From: Tupaia tana
Taxonomy: Eukaryota; Chordata; Mammalia; Scandentia; Tupaiidae
Length of the DNA stretch: 64,000 bases
Assembly (NCBI GenBank): GCA_026018925.1
Contig: JAKSZU010000002.1
Coordinates: 51,201,337-51,265,336 of the forward strand
Reading direction: 5' to 3'
The translations under genes were made by a program, and so were the position numbers. Shown piece after piece: positions 10,787 through 21,619 of this stretch (its first letter is position 1; each line of letters opens with the position of its first letter). Under the pieces are notes generated by a model. The model saw nothing but the letters and a program-made list of their open reading frames with translations, did no database searches and had not been told where the DNA came from.

Positions 10787-11637
10787 AAGATTAAGTCATC
10801 TATAGAAATAATTTTACTTCTCTCCAACTTGGATGCTTTTATTTCTTTTTCTTGCCCAATTGCTCTGGCTATGACTTCCAGTACTAGGTTTAGGTTTAAT
10901 GAAAGTGGTAAGAGTGGGCATCTTTGTCTTCTGTCTGATATGACAGTAAAAGGTTTCAGTCTTTCACCATATAATATATTAGTGTGAGCTTTTTATATAT
11001 GGCCTATATCATGTTGATGTAATTTCCTTCTATTCCTGATTTGTTAAAATTATTTTTTTTCATGAGAGGATGTTGAATTTTGGCAAACAGTTTTTCTCCC
11101 AAAATAGAGATGATTATGTGATATTTTTTCTCTCTCTTCTGCTAATGTGGTGTATTATGTCAATTGATATTCATATATTGAACTAACCTTCCTTCTCAGG
11201 AATAAATCCCACTTAGTTATGGTACATAATCCTTTTAATATACTATTGAATTCTGTTCACAAGTATTTTGCTTAGGGTTTTTGCACCAATATTTTTGCAT
11301 TAATATTCATCAAAGATGTTGGTCTATAATTTTCTTACAGTGTGTGTCTGGTTTTGCTATCAGGGTAATGCTGGCCTCAAAATGATTTTGGCAGTGTTCT
11401 CTTCAGTTTCAGAAAGGAGGATTGGTGTTATTTGAATGTTGGGCAGAATCCTCCAGTGAAGCCATCTGATTCTGGGTTTTTCTCTCTTGGGAACTTTTGG
11501 ATTACTGATTCAGTCTCCTTACTAGTTAGAGATCTGTTCATAGTTTCTATTTCTTCATGTTTCAGTTTTAGCGGTTTGTGTATTTCTTGGTTATCCAATT
11601 TTTGGTTCACAATTGTTCATGATAACCTCTTTCCTCC

Positions 11638-11790
11638 ATAAGGAGAGAGTTGGAGAAAGAGACAGGCAGCCCGCACCATGATTCATGCCTGGTCTCAGCC
11701 AGCCCAGGTCACAGGCACACATGCATGTGCTAAGGACCCTCCATGTGGGACCTGTTGTCCACTCCTGTGCCACCTCCTTCCTGGCTCTCA
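11638..11790 (-). mobile_element. SINE-O copy inserted in the L1
   Basis: An interruption of L1 sequence flanked by ATAACCTCT (about 11622-11630 and 11791-11799). The interior has GGTCTCAGCCAGCCCAGGT and CATGTGGGACCTGTTG, a diverged minus-strand SINE-O. Confidence 0.6.
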
Positions 11791-12078
11791 TAATAACCTC
11801 TGATAATCTTTTTTATTTATGTGACGCTAGGTGTAATGTCTCCTCTTTCATTTCTGAATTTAGTTATTTGAATCCCCACCCTTCCTTCTACCCCTTCCCT
11901 CCCCGCCCCCCAATCTAGTTTAGGGTTTGTCAATTTTCTTGATCTTAAAAAAAGAAAAATCTTAGTTTGGTTGATTCCCCACCCCACCCCCACCCCCGGC
12001 CTCATGTCTATTTCATTGATCTCTGCTCTAATCTTTAGTATTTCTTCGCTAGCTTTGGGCTTAGTTTGTTCTTTATCT

Positions 12079-12201
12079 TGCTAGAGAGAGACAGAGAGAG
12101 GGAAAGGGAGAGTACATCCCCCAATGGCACATATTCATGACACAATCTCTTTTTCCCCATTTTTCCATCCTATTGGGATTTGGGGCATGTATACATATGC
12201 A

Positions 12202-12237
<36 letters not shown>

Positions 12238-12318
12238 CCCAAGCTGCCAGTTTTTACAAACTGCATTTGGCTGTGTGGAATCCAGGTCCCTTAACCATAA
12301 GATACTGGTTAGCCCTGT
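12079..12318 (-). mobile_element. SINE-O copy with a TG microsatellite inside
   Basis: GAGAGAGACAGAGAGAGGG, TTCCATCCTATTGGGATTTGG, then a (TG)n of about 34 bp at 12204-12235 and CCCTTAACCATAAGATACTGG. Inserted in the L1. Confidence 0.75.
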
Positions 12319-12370
12319 TTGTTTTTAAATCTCATCAGCCAATCTGTTTATTCTGGTTGAGAAATTTCAT

Positions 12371-12450
12371 CTATTTACTGTTAATGTAATTACCAATAGA
12401 GAAAGATTTACTATTTACTGTTAATGTAATTACCAATAGAGAAAGATTTA
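12371..12450. repeat. 40-bp perfect tandem duplication in L1 sequence
   Basis: Unit 12371-12410 is repeated exactly at 12411-12450 (starts CTATTTACTGTTAATGTAAT). Confidence 0.97.
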
Positions 12451-12638
12451 CTATTGCCATTTTGTTGTTTTCTATATGTCTCGTAGCTTTTTTGTTCACC
12501 ATTTCCTCTCTTACTGCCTTCCCTTCTGTTTCATTGATTTTGTTGTTATTTTTTGGTAGTGACTTGCTATGATTTCCTCCTTATTTTCTCTTGAGTAGAT
12601 TCTAGAGGTATTTTCTTGGCTACCACAGAGATGATATA

Positions 12639-12718
12639 TTAGATTGTCGGGAAAGTCATGGTGTATTTTCCTACGTTTTTCTATGTAAAAATGCATCATG
12701 ACTTTCCAGACAACCTAA
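12639..12718. mobile_element. 80-bp palindromic mariner MITE
   Basis: Inverted ends TTAGATTGTCGGGAAAGTCATG and its complement CATGACTTTCCAGACAACCTAA (each at one end), with TA on both sides (12637-12638 and 12719-12720). Size and structure resemble MADE1-type mariner derivatives. Confidence 0.85.
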
Positions 12719-12785
12719 TAAAATATCTTAAATCTATTTTGAACCGGTAACAACTTAACTTTAATCACATATACAATTTATTCCT

Positions 12786-13030
12786 TGGACCAGCCAATGG
12801 CATGGTGGTTGGGCACATGGGTTCCTACATAGCCACCTATGTAGTTCACATCCTGGGCCCAGTGGCTTGGGAGGCATGCTGGGTGCATGTGCATGTGTGC
12901 CTAGAATCCCAAGAGGAGAATGGAAGAAAAGGGATTGCAATGTGGTCATCCCCCTGGGGGATGCTTTCTCATTCTCTCTTGCTCTGTCTCCCCAGTGAGT
13001 ACACATGCTCTATAGCAATTTTTTAAAAAT
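12786..13030 (+). mobile_element. SINE-O copy
   Basis: GGACCAGCCAATGGCATGG head, TAGAATCCCAAGAGGAG middle and CTCTATAGCAATTTTTTAAA end. Confidence 0.8.
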
Positions 13031-13283
13031 TAAAAATAAAAACTCTTCCTTTACAACTCTACCTGCCGCCACTTTACAAATGACATCTTTATACAATATG
13101 TACCCCTTAACACAGATTTATAGTAATTTTCATGCTTTTCTCTTTTAAATTCTATAAAAGAATTAAAAGGGAATGTATGTGACAAAATTACAACAGTACA
13201 ATCTATATTTGTCCACATATTTACCTTTACTGGGGAACTTTATATAAATATAAATATATATACATATATTTAAACATATTTTT

Positions 13284-13470
13284 TATTTTAAATTATTGAT
13301 TTATTAATTTTACTTATTTATCTATATAAATAAATAGATATATATTTGACCAGAGAGGGACAGAGTGGGTTGAGGGTAGTGAGAAAGCAAGCCAGCAGGT
13401 CCGGGATTCAAACCACAGTCTGCCATGTGGGAGTCCAGCACTCTTAACCACTACCCCACCTGCCACCCCC
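13284..13470 (-). mobile_element. SINE-S copy
   Basis: TTATTTATCTATATAAAT tail, ATTTGACCAGAGAGGGACAG, CCACAGTCTGCCATGTGGG and CTTAACCACTACCCCACC head complement. Confidence 0.82.
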
Positions 13471-14408
13471 AAGGGAACTTCATATTTTGGATGGCTTTGT
13501 ATTGCTCTATCGTGTTCTCCTGTTTCAACTTGAAGGACTCCTTTTAGCATTTCTTGGTGGGCAGGTCTATTGGTATTAAACTCTCTCAACTTTTGTTTAA
13601 GCCCTAAGTTTTCCTTTATCTTTAAGGGATAGCATTGCTGGATATTGTACTCTTGGTTGACTGTTTTCTGCACTTTGAACATATCATCCTATTGCCTTCT
13701 GTCCTGTAAGATTCCTGTGGAGAAAACTGCCAATAATCTCTCAGCAGTTTGCTTTAAGAGAGCAGTTGCATTTCTCTTGTTACTTTCAGGATTGTTTTTG
13801 ATTTTCATAGTTTGCATATAATATTTCTCAGTGTGAGTCTCTCTGGCTTTCTCCTACTTACACTTAGTTCATTGAGTGTCTTGAGTTAGTACAGGCATAT
13901 CTTGGAAATACAGCAAGTTTGCTTCTTGACTACACAAGAGTGAATAATATAATATAGTGAGTTATGTGACTTTTTTATTTTCTAGTACACATAAAAGTTA
14001 TGTTTATACTAAACCATTGTCCATTAAATGTACAATAGCATTACGTGTAATTAAAATACTTGTTGCTAAAAATGCTAATAATTGCCTGAACTTTGAGCAA
14101 GTTGTAATTTTTTTTCTGGTGGAGGGTCTTGCCTTGATATTGATGGCTGCTGACTGATCAGGGTGGTGGTTGCTGACAGTTGGGGTTGCTGTGACCATTT
14201 CTTAAGATTTCTTCATAGCTTGCAGTGGTGTTTGATAGCAATTTACCTACAGTAGAACCTCTCTAAACCTGAAGTCAATCTCAAACACTCCAGAGCTTTA
14301 TCATCTAAGTTTACGTAATATTCTAAATCTTTTGCTGTCATTTCAATAATGTTCATAGCACCTTCATCATGAGTAGATTCCATCTTAAGAAACTAGTTTC
14401 TTTGCTTA

Positions 14409-14665
14409 GGGACCAGCAGTTGGCGTAATGGTTATGTTGCTGGACTCCCACATAGTAGACCACGGTTCGAGTCCCAGACTCAGTGGCTTAAACTCACGCC
14501 AGGCACGTGTGGGTGCGTGCCCAAGATCCCGAGAAGAGAATGGAGGAGAAGAGATTGTGGCGTGGCCATCCCCCCGGGGGGTGATTTCTCACTTTCTGTA
14601 TCTCTGTCTCTCTCTGTCTTTCTGGTGAGCACACGCGCCCTATAGCAAAAATCTCTCCAAAAAAA
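14409..14665 (+). mobile_element. SINE-L in Tigger1, 21-bp TSD
   Basis: Target copies at 14388-14408 and 14666-14686 differ at one base. Intact GGCGTAATGG and GGTTCGAGTCC boxes. Confidence 0.95.
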
Positions 14666-14749
14666 AGAAACCAGTTTCTTTGCTTATCCATAAGAACTCA
14701 CTCCTCATCCATTCAAGTTTTCTTTTAAACACATTTTTCCTTATTCATA

Positions 14750-14990
14750 ACAGAGTGGGTGTACACACACATTTGAGAGTGAGAAAGAGAGAGGAGCATA
14801 CTCCAGGTCAGGTCCTGCTGGGGCCTCCTTCCTCTAATCCTCTAGCCCACTGGGTCTTGGATGCTTGTGCACATGCCTGGTGTGTTATAGGCTGATCCAG
14901 CTGGGGGCTCCTACCGTGGTCACCCTGTGGGATCTGGCTGCTTTTAAGCAGTACATTACCACTGTGCTATGAAGTCAGCCCCAGCCCCAA
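14750..14990 (-). mobile_element. Old tRNA-derived SINE (distinct subfamily) in Tigger1
   Basis: On the minus strand it begins GGGGCTGACTTCATAGCACA then GTGGTAATGTACTGCTTAAA, followed by GATCCCACAGGG. It has a tRNA-like promoter but differs from SINE-L, -S and -O. A relative lies at 58494-58654. Confidence 0.6.
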
Positions 14991-15047
14991 GTTTGTTTGT
15001 TTCTTTCTTTTTTTTTTTTTTTTTTTTTACTGACACATGACATAATA

Positions 15048-15128
15048 TTAAGTTGTTAGAAAAGTCATGATGCATCATTGCATAGAAAAACAGAAAAAAA
15101 ATACATCATGACTTTTCCAACAACTCAA
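15048..15128. mobile_element. 81-bp palindromic mariner MITE
   Basis: TTAAGTTGTTAGAAAAGTCA to its complement ending TTTTCCAACAACTCAA, with TA flanks (15046-15047, 15129-15130). Inserted after a T-run in Tigger1. Confidence 0.88.
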
Positions 15129-16113
15129 TAACTGTACATGTTTATGGGACACAGTGTGAAACTCCAGTACAAGAACACAGTGTGTAATGATTAGATCAGG
15201 GTAATTAGCATAGCCATCATCTCAAGTATTTATGATTACCCTGGGTTAATACACAGTAAATTATTAACCATAGTTACTATGCCATGCTATAGAATACTAG
15301 AATTTATTCCTCATTGATTTCTAGTTTCATTCCCTTGTGTTTAGAAAAAACGCTATTTTTCTAAATTTTTTGAGACTTGTTTTGTAGCCTAACACATAGT
15401 CTGTCCTGGAGAATGTCCCACGTGCTGTGAGTAGGACGTGTATTCTCGGCTGTTGTCATCCATTACAGTTTCATCGTGAGACGGCAGCAGTTCAGTCACA
15501 TCATCAGGCTCCATTCCTAATGCTAGTTCTCCTGCTATTTCTACCACATCTGCTGTTACTTCCTCCACTGGAGCATTAAACCCCTAAATGTCATCCATGA
15601 GGGTTGAAATCAACTTCTCTCAAACTCCCGTTAATGTTATTTTGATCTTCTCCCATAAATCATGAATGTTCTTAATGACATCTATTGAATGATGAATCCT
15701 TTCCAGAAAGTTTTCAAATTTGCTTTGCCCACATCCATCAGAGGAATCACTGTGTATGGCAGCTAGAGCTTTATGAAATGTCCTAATAATGAAATGTCCT
15801 CATTTCTTAAATACTACTACTTCAAAATTGAAATTGCTCTTTAATCCATGGGTCGCAGAATGGATGTTGTTTTAGCAGGCATGAAAATATTAATCTCCTT
15901 GCATCTCCATCAGAGCTCTTGGGGGACTAGGGGTATGGTCATTGGGTAATATTATGAAAGGAATGGTTGTTTTTTTCTTTTTTTTCCTGAGCCATAGTTC
16001 TCAACAGTAGGTTTAAAACATTGAATAAACCATGGTAAACAGATGTGTGCTGTCATCCAGTCTTTGCGGTTCCATTTAAAGAGCATACACAGAGTAGACT
16101 GAGCATAATTCTT

Positions 16114-16398
16114 TTTGGGGGGAGGTTTTTTGTTTTGCTTTGGTTTTTGTTTGTTTTTTTGTATAGGGTGCGCGCACTCACCAGAGAGAGACAGGGAGAC
16201 AGAAAGCGAGAAATTGCCCCCCCCCCCGGGGGGGGGGATGGCCACGCTGCAGTCCCTTCTCCTCCATTCTTCTCTTGGGACCTTGGGCACATACGCACAC
16301 GTGCATGGCATGAGTTTAAGCCGCTGGGTCCGGAACTTGAACCACGGTCAACTACATGGGAGTCCAGCAACACAACCATTACACTAACTGCTGGTCCC
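16114..16398 (-). mobile_element. SINE-L in Tigger1, 19-bp TSD
   Basis: A perfect 19-bp duplication at 16095-16113 and 16399-16417. The C/G run (CCCCCCCCCCCGGGGGGGGGG, about 16218-16238) is an expanded form of the family's C-run/G-run spot. Confidence 0.95.
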
Positions 16399-16665
16399 TA
16401 GACTGAGCATAATTCTTAAGGATCTTAGGATTTTGGAATGATAAATGAGTACTGGCTTCAACTTAAAGTCAGCAGCGACCTTAGTCCCTAAAAGGACAGT
16501 CAGCATGAATTTTGAAGCCAGGCTTGACATATGAAAGTCCCAGATGGCATCTTCTTCCAATACATTTAAGGCTGTTTCATCTACGTTGAAAAATCTGTTG
16601 TTTGGTATAACCATCTTCATCAATTATCTTAGTGGGGTCTTCTGAATAACTTGGTGTGGATTCTG

Positions 16666-16740
16666 TTGAGTTGCTGGAAAAGTCATGCTATGTTTTTGCG
16701 TAGAAAAACAAAATACATCATGACTTTTCCAGTGACCCAA
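16666..16740. mobile_element. 75-bp palindromic mariner MITE in Tigger1
   Basis: TTGAGTTGCTGGAAAAGTCA to its complement ending TTTTCCAGTGACCCAA. The expected TA flanks have mutated (TG/CA). Confidence 0.8.
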
Positions 16741-17181
16741 CATAGCACGGACTGCTTTACCTGGAACTTCTGTAAAGTGTTCTGTCTTGTCCCAGGTGGG
16801 GGGCAAGCCCGGGCTGTGATCTTATGGAGTTGGCTTTTTGTACACCTCATAAACCAACCTCTGCTAGCTGCAGGCTCTTCTGTGTGACCTCCTTACCTTC
16901 CTCAGCTTTTACAGAATTGAGAGGTAGGGGCTTGCTCTGGATTAGGTTTTGGCTGAAGGGAATGCTGTGGCTAGTTTGATCTATTCAAACCACTGAGACT
17001 TTCTCCACATCTGCAATGAGGCTGTTTTGTTTTCTTATTCATATCCTCACTGGGGTAGCTCTTTTAATTTCAAGAATATGCTTTTGTATTCACAACTTGG
17101 CTAATGGGTGCAAAATGTTGAACTTTTGGCCTATCTCAGCTTTCGACATGCCTTCCTCACTAAATTTAATCATTTCTAACT

Positions 17182-17443
17182 TTTTTTTCTTTTTTTCTTT
17201 TTTTTTTTTTTGGACGGGCTTTTGCTACAGGGCACGTGCGCTCACCAGAAAGAGAGACAGAAAGTGAGAAATCACCCCCCAGCGGGGATGGCCACGCGGC
17301 AATCCCTTCTCCTCCATTCTTCTCTCGGGATCTTGGGCATGCACATGCGCCTGGCGTGAGTTTAAGCCACCCGGTCTGGGACTCAACCACGGTTGACTAC
17401 GTGGGAGTCCAGCAACATAGCCATTATGCTAACTGCTGGTCCC
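17182..17443 (-). mobile_element. SINE-L in Tigger1, 12-bp TSD
   Basis: TCATTTCTAACT at 17170-17181 and 17444-17455. Full length, head complement AACTGCTGGTCCC. Confidence 0.94.
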
Positions 17444-18231
17444 TCATTTCTAACTTTCAATGTAAAGTTAGAGACATGCAACTTTTTTCCCCACTTTTCT
17501 TAGGCCAGTTAAAAACCCCACAGTGGCCTCTAATTCCAATATAATTGTATCTGAGAGGGCCAGGAAGCCCAAGAAGAGGGAGAGAGGTGGGGAAATGACT
17601 GATCAGTGCAATCATCAGAGCATAAACATTAATCTATTATGTTCACCATCTCACAGGGGTGTAGTTCACTGATACTGAAGACAGTTACAATAGGAACATC
17701 AAAGATCACTGATCACAATCACCATAACAGATACAGTAACAATGAGAAAATTTTAAACGTTGCAAGAATTACCAGAATGTAGAGACAGCGAGCTCATGCT
17801 ATTGAAAAAACGGTGCCTGTGGACTTGCTCAATGCAGGGTTGCCACTAACCTCCCATTTGTATTTAAAACGAGACAATAAACAAAACACAGTACTTGTGA
17901 AGTGCAGTAAAGTGAAGTGCACTAAGAGGCGATATGCCTGCGTATCCATTTCTTTCTTCAAATTTGGGAAGTGACTGATCAGTATTTCTTTAAGTAAACT
18001 GTCTCTTACTGTGTCTCCTCCCGGGACTTCCCATGATGTGTGTACTGGTCCACTCGATAGTGTCCCATAAATCCCTTATGCATGCTTCACTTTTCATTTC
18101 TCTCTGTTCCTCTCATTCAGTATCAAGTGACCTGTCTCCGAGTTCACATGTTCATTCTTCTGTCTGGTGGTCTGCTGTTAAACCCCACTAGTGAATTTTT
18201 TTTCCAATTCATTTATTTTTCAGTTTCAGAT

Positions 18232-18397
18232 TTTTAAAAAAATATTTAATTCCATTTGTTATTACTTTTAATTTGACAAGAGAGAGCAAGAAAGAAAGGG
18301 AAAGGGAGAAAGCAAGTTGCCAGGTCCAGGACCCAAACTGTGGTCAGTCATGTGGGAATCCAGTGCTTTTAACCACCACGCCACCTGTCAGCCCCCA
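18232..18397 (-). mobile_element. SINE-S copy in L1 5' region
   Basis: TTTAATTTGACAAGAGAGAG, CAGGTCCAGGACCCAAAC and CTTTTAACCACCACGCCACC. Confidence 0.8.
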
Positions 18398-19366
18398 GCT
18401 TTGGAATTCTTGTTTGGTTCTTTTTTTAATTTTTTTTTTAAGTTTGTGTCTGTTGACATTCTTGTTTGGTTTATATGTTGTTTCCTGTTTTGTTTAATCC
18501 TGTTTTCTTTTTGCTCATTCAGCATGAATTGTTTTAAACTCCTTTTTAGGTAATTTAGATTTACATTTCTTTCAGGCTAGTTTCAGATTAATTTGGTTTC
18601 TCTGAACTACATTTCCCTGTTTCTTTGCATGCCTTATGATGGTTTGCTGAGATCTGGGCATTTGGAGAAATAGCCACTTCATTCAATCTTGACAAACTGG
18701 CTTTGTGAAGACCTATTCCTGTCGGCCTGGTCAGAGGTTCTGAAACCCAAACTTTTCCTGTGGGTGATTTTCTTGGGGCTTGCACGTACTCTATTACAGA
18801 ATGTATTCCTGCTTTTAACTATCTTGCTTTCCTGGAGCAGCTCGGCCCTGCTGCTTCTCAGGTCTGTCAGTTTCTGTAGTATTCCTCTGGTTGTACTCTC
18901 TCGTACCCTCCCAGGGCCTCCCTGCAGGACTGTCTCCTTGGGTACTCTCATTCGCTGCTGAGCTTGTTCAGTGGCCTCCGATTGGCGTTCAAACCGGGTT
19001 GCCACTCCCATCAGTGCTAGAGATCTCGGAGGCATTTTAGTCCATAGAGTGCTAATCTGGTGTCTCTCAGCGAGAATGAAAACGTTGAGATCCTTAATCC
19101 ATCATCTTGACATCGCTCCCTATCTACCTGGCGTTTGCTGTCCCTTAATATTCACACATACTCAGAACTATGCCTGCCCACAGACTTTCAGAGTGGGCCC
19201 AGATGGTGTAGTGGTAAAACATGACACGGCAATGCCATCCCATATGGAAAGGTTCTTGGTTCAAGACTGGAAACCTCCCTGAGGCTGCTGGGCAAGCACT
19301 TGCTTCAGTGCTGGCTGACGGCTTGGCAGGGGGCGGAGTGGTGGTGGTGGTGCCAAGACTCTGTTA

Positions 19367-19419
19367 TCAGGTCATCAAGAAAGTCATGATGTGTTTTGGC
19401 ATACTTTCCGGTGACCTAA
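19367..19419. mobile_element. Internally deleted mariner MITE (53 bp)
   Basis: Both ends are recognisable (TCAGGTCATCAAGAAAGTCA and TTTCCGGTGACCTAA), with TA flanks at 19365-19366 and 19420-19421, but the centre is shortened. Confidence 0.65.
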
Positions 19420-19833
19420 TACTTTCACAGTATCTTGATGGAAAACATGCTTATTCAACAAGTTCTACTTATTTACTTACCCACCAGTGCTAACTACTAG
19501 AAGACTAACAACTCCTTGGTTTTTAAATGAACTTTAAAAATGTTACCATCTTAGAAAAGAAGTTAAACAGAAATAATTGTGGTGAACTGTTTGAAATGTA
19601 ATCTTACTCTTATAGTAAGAAATAATTAAGTTTGGTCTAATAAAAAAATTTCCTCATCGTGCTTATGTCCTCAGCTGGGCCGAGCTGAGGAGTACGTCAC
19701 GTTGGCTGGAGTCTCTTTACAATCTAAATGGTGCACAGCGGTTAAATGTATAAATAACAATTAAAATTAATAACTACATTTTAAAACGTCCTCAAGGTTA
19801 CCAAAAAACCTGATGTAGAAAATTGAATTCTGG

Positions 19834-20066
19834 GGACCAGTCCCTTAGCACAGCAGTTGGGCACTGTGTATTGGGAAACAGGTCCCACATGGATGACTGC
19901 AATCTTGGCTCTGGTGGCTTGAAAAACGTGCTGGGTGCATGTGCCAGTGTATGGCCCAAATCCTGACAGGATGAAGTGGAGGAGGCGAGACTGAAGCAGG
20001 ATCACACCCCATCAGGGGGCACTCTCTTGGCGAGCACACACACACACACCCTGGCATTTAAAAAAT
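19834..20066 (+). mobile_element. SINE-O copy with 12-bp TSD
   Basis: ATTGAATTCTGG at 19822-19833 and 20067-20078. The interior carries AGCACAGCAGTTGGGCAC and a CA run at about 20036-20049. Confidence 0.85.
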
Positions 20067-20097
20067 ATTGAATTCTGGAAACCGCAATCAGTAATCT

Positions 20098-20273
20098 TTT
20101 TTAAAATTAAATGATTTAATTTTACTTACTTTTTAAAGTTTGCTTCAGGGCATGTGTGCAAGAGGCGAGAAAGAGAGAAGGTAAGAGAGCAAGCTGCCAG
20201 GTCTTGGACTTGAAACCATGGCTGACCATGTGGGTATCTGATGCCTTAACCACCACTCTACCTGCTGGCTTCT
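20098..20273 (-). mobile_element. SINE-S/O copy
   Basis: AGAGAGCAAGCTGCCAGGTC, TTGAAACCATGGCTGACCAT and CTTAACCACCACTCTACCTG. Confidence 0.75.
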
Positions 20274-20799
20274 AGAAATCGTTCATCATTAGAAAAAAAA
20301 TAATTTCCTCTGGTGGGGAGAGTTTTGATATCATTTAGAATGTTCTGCCTTCCCTAATTATTTTGGAAACTATTCATTTCAAAGAGTACAGTGACATTAG
20401 AAATCCTGTGGGTTTAGTTTTGAGAAAACATTCTGAGTAACAGGAAGCACCTGTTAAATGGGAGGCATTGAAACATCAACTTTGTATCACATGCACTTTT
20501 ATTATTTTAGGTATAAACACTTATTTAAAAATGTCAGCTTCTCATTTCTGCAGTGTGATTGTAACTCGGATCATAACTAAGATAATGCCTTCTGGTTGAT
20601 CGTGTCCTGTGGTCTGCTGACTAGACTCCACTGGAAAGTGGTGCAGGCAGAAGCTGAGTGTCCAGTACACACCTACTAGGCGGGTTCATGATTTGCTACG
20701 GCGAGGTGACTCTGCAGCAGGCAGGAGGCAAAGGCAGCACGCAAATTCCATGGGTAGGACCATGTGGGTATTATCGTTAGCTAACTAGAAATGGACTTG
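20274..20799. other. Unassigned intergenic sequence
   Basis: No coding signal and no repeat family recognised. Lies between ARMC2 and the SESN1 3' end. Confidence 0.4.
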
Positions 20800-21044
20800 T
20801 ACATTTATTTTTAAAAGTTTGCTAGGAGGCACATTCATATGCTGGAAAGAGGGACAGAGCGAAATCAGCCCCCATGGGGATGGTCACACCACAACCCCTT
20901 CTCAATTTCTTTCAAGATTTTGGGCATGCACGCACACGGTACCCAACATGGTTTGTCAAGCCACATGGTCTGGACTCAAACCGTGCAGTTGGCCATATGG
21001 GATCCAGCCGCCTCAGCCACCACGGCATAACACTGGCTGGCCCT
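20800..21044 (-). mobile_element. SINE-O copy
   Basis: TTTGCTAGGAGGCACATTCA, CTCAAACCGTGCAGTTGGCC and ATATGGGATCCAGCCGCC, with head complement CACTGGCTGGCCC. Confidence 0.78.
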
Positions 21045-21619
21045 GCATTTTTTAAAATATGTGTTGATGATCTACGTCTACCTAAGGTCTAGTCTTCTTA
21101 CCAGGATCTATATGTCCTTGAGGGTCAGTACCACCTCTGTTCAAAACTGAGCCTCCCCTGCCCCACTTCCATCTACCTGACACGTGCTGGCACGAGGTGG
21201 AGCTCAGTGTTCCGATGAGTGATGGTTATTACGACAGCTTTGGCTCCATGTAGAGCTATTTCTAATCCGCCACTGCCGATTTTTGTTCTGCATTCTCTCT
21301 AATGAAGCCTTGTTTCTAATACCTCTTAACAATTCTACTTGAACTCTAAAACGCACTAGCTCAGAAGGGACTAGGCACAGGACCATGTAAGTCATTTCCA
21401 AGACACACACAGTCTTAGAGAAGATCTGGTGGTAGGTCCACTCATTCCTCTTTTTATCTTTCAAAATGGCTTCAAGAGTTTTTGTCATTTAATAGAAGTC
21501 TCTTATCTGGTTATAGCATTATTCAAGTGTGAATCTACTTGGTTTATGAAAGCAAAGAAATTCCGAACTGTTACTAATTGTGCAGTCACATCTTTTTAAG
21601 AGATCAAGACAGCAAATAA

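Larger units (their letters stand above)
13892..17940 (-). mobile_element. Tigger1 (pogo-type) DNA transposon, transposase remnant on the minus strand
   Basis: Terminal inverted repeats CAGGCATATCTTGG (13892) and its complement ending GATATGCCTG (17940), with TA before the left end. The interior follows the Tigger1 consensus throughout: GTGGAGGGTCTTGCCTTGAT, CCATAAGAACTCACTCCTCAT and TCATCCATGAGGGTTG. Minus-strand transposase pieces are visible at about 16440-16610 (NNRFFNVDETALNVLEED, then ADFKLKPVLIYHS) and about 15965-16105 ([20 protein letters not shown]). These belong to the DDE domain related to CENP-B and jerky. Many stops, frameshifts and at least six later insertions make it non-functional. 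It sits inside L1 sequence, so it is younger than that L1. Confidence 0.93.
7770..19130 (-). mobile_element. Old near-full-length LINE-1, minus strand, broken by many later insertions
   Basis: Read on the minus strand, the 5' end lies near 19130 and the 3' end near 7770. ORF2 pieces are recognisable: the reverse-transcriptase entry (about 11428-11610, ...KNPESDGFTGGFCPTFK), the KVTGYKINTQKSVTFLY segment (about 10080-10215) and DINKWKDIACPWIGR (about 9590-9655). The 3' part is the familiar plus-strand-antisense L1M sequence (about 7770-9690). The 5' part continues either side of a Tigger1 element (13472-13891 and 17941-19130). Every frame is interrupted, so it cannot encode active protein. Embedded elements are listed separately. 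Confidence 0.85.

Noticed and set aside
16218..16238. C-run/G-run as a G-quadruplex or terminator
   Set aside because: The same CCCCCC-GGGGGG spot occurs in every SINE-L copy and is only lengthened here by slippage.
19196..19300. tRNA-like sequence GATGGTGTAGTGGTAAAACA ... GGTTCAAGACTGG
   Set aside because: It has A- and B-box-like parts but no cloverleaf that can be folded. At best it is a very old SINE head and cannot be assigned.
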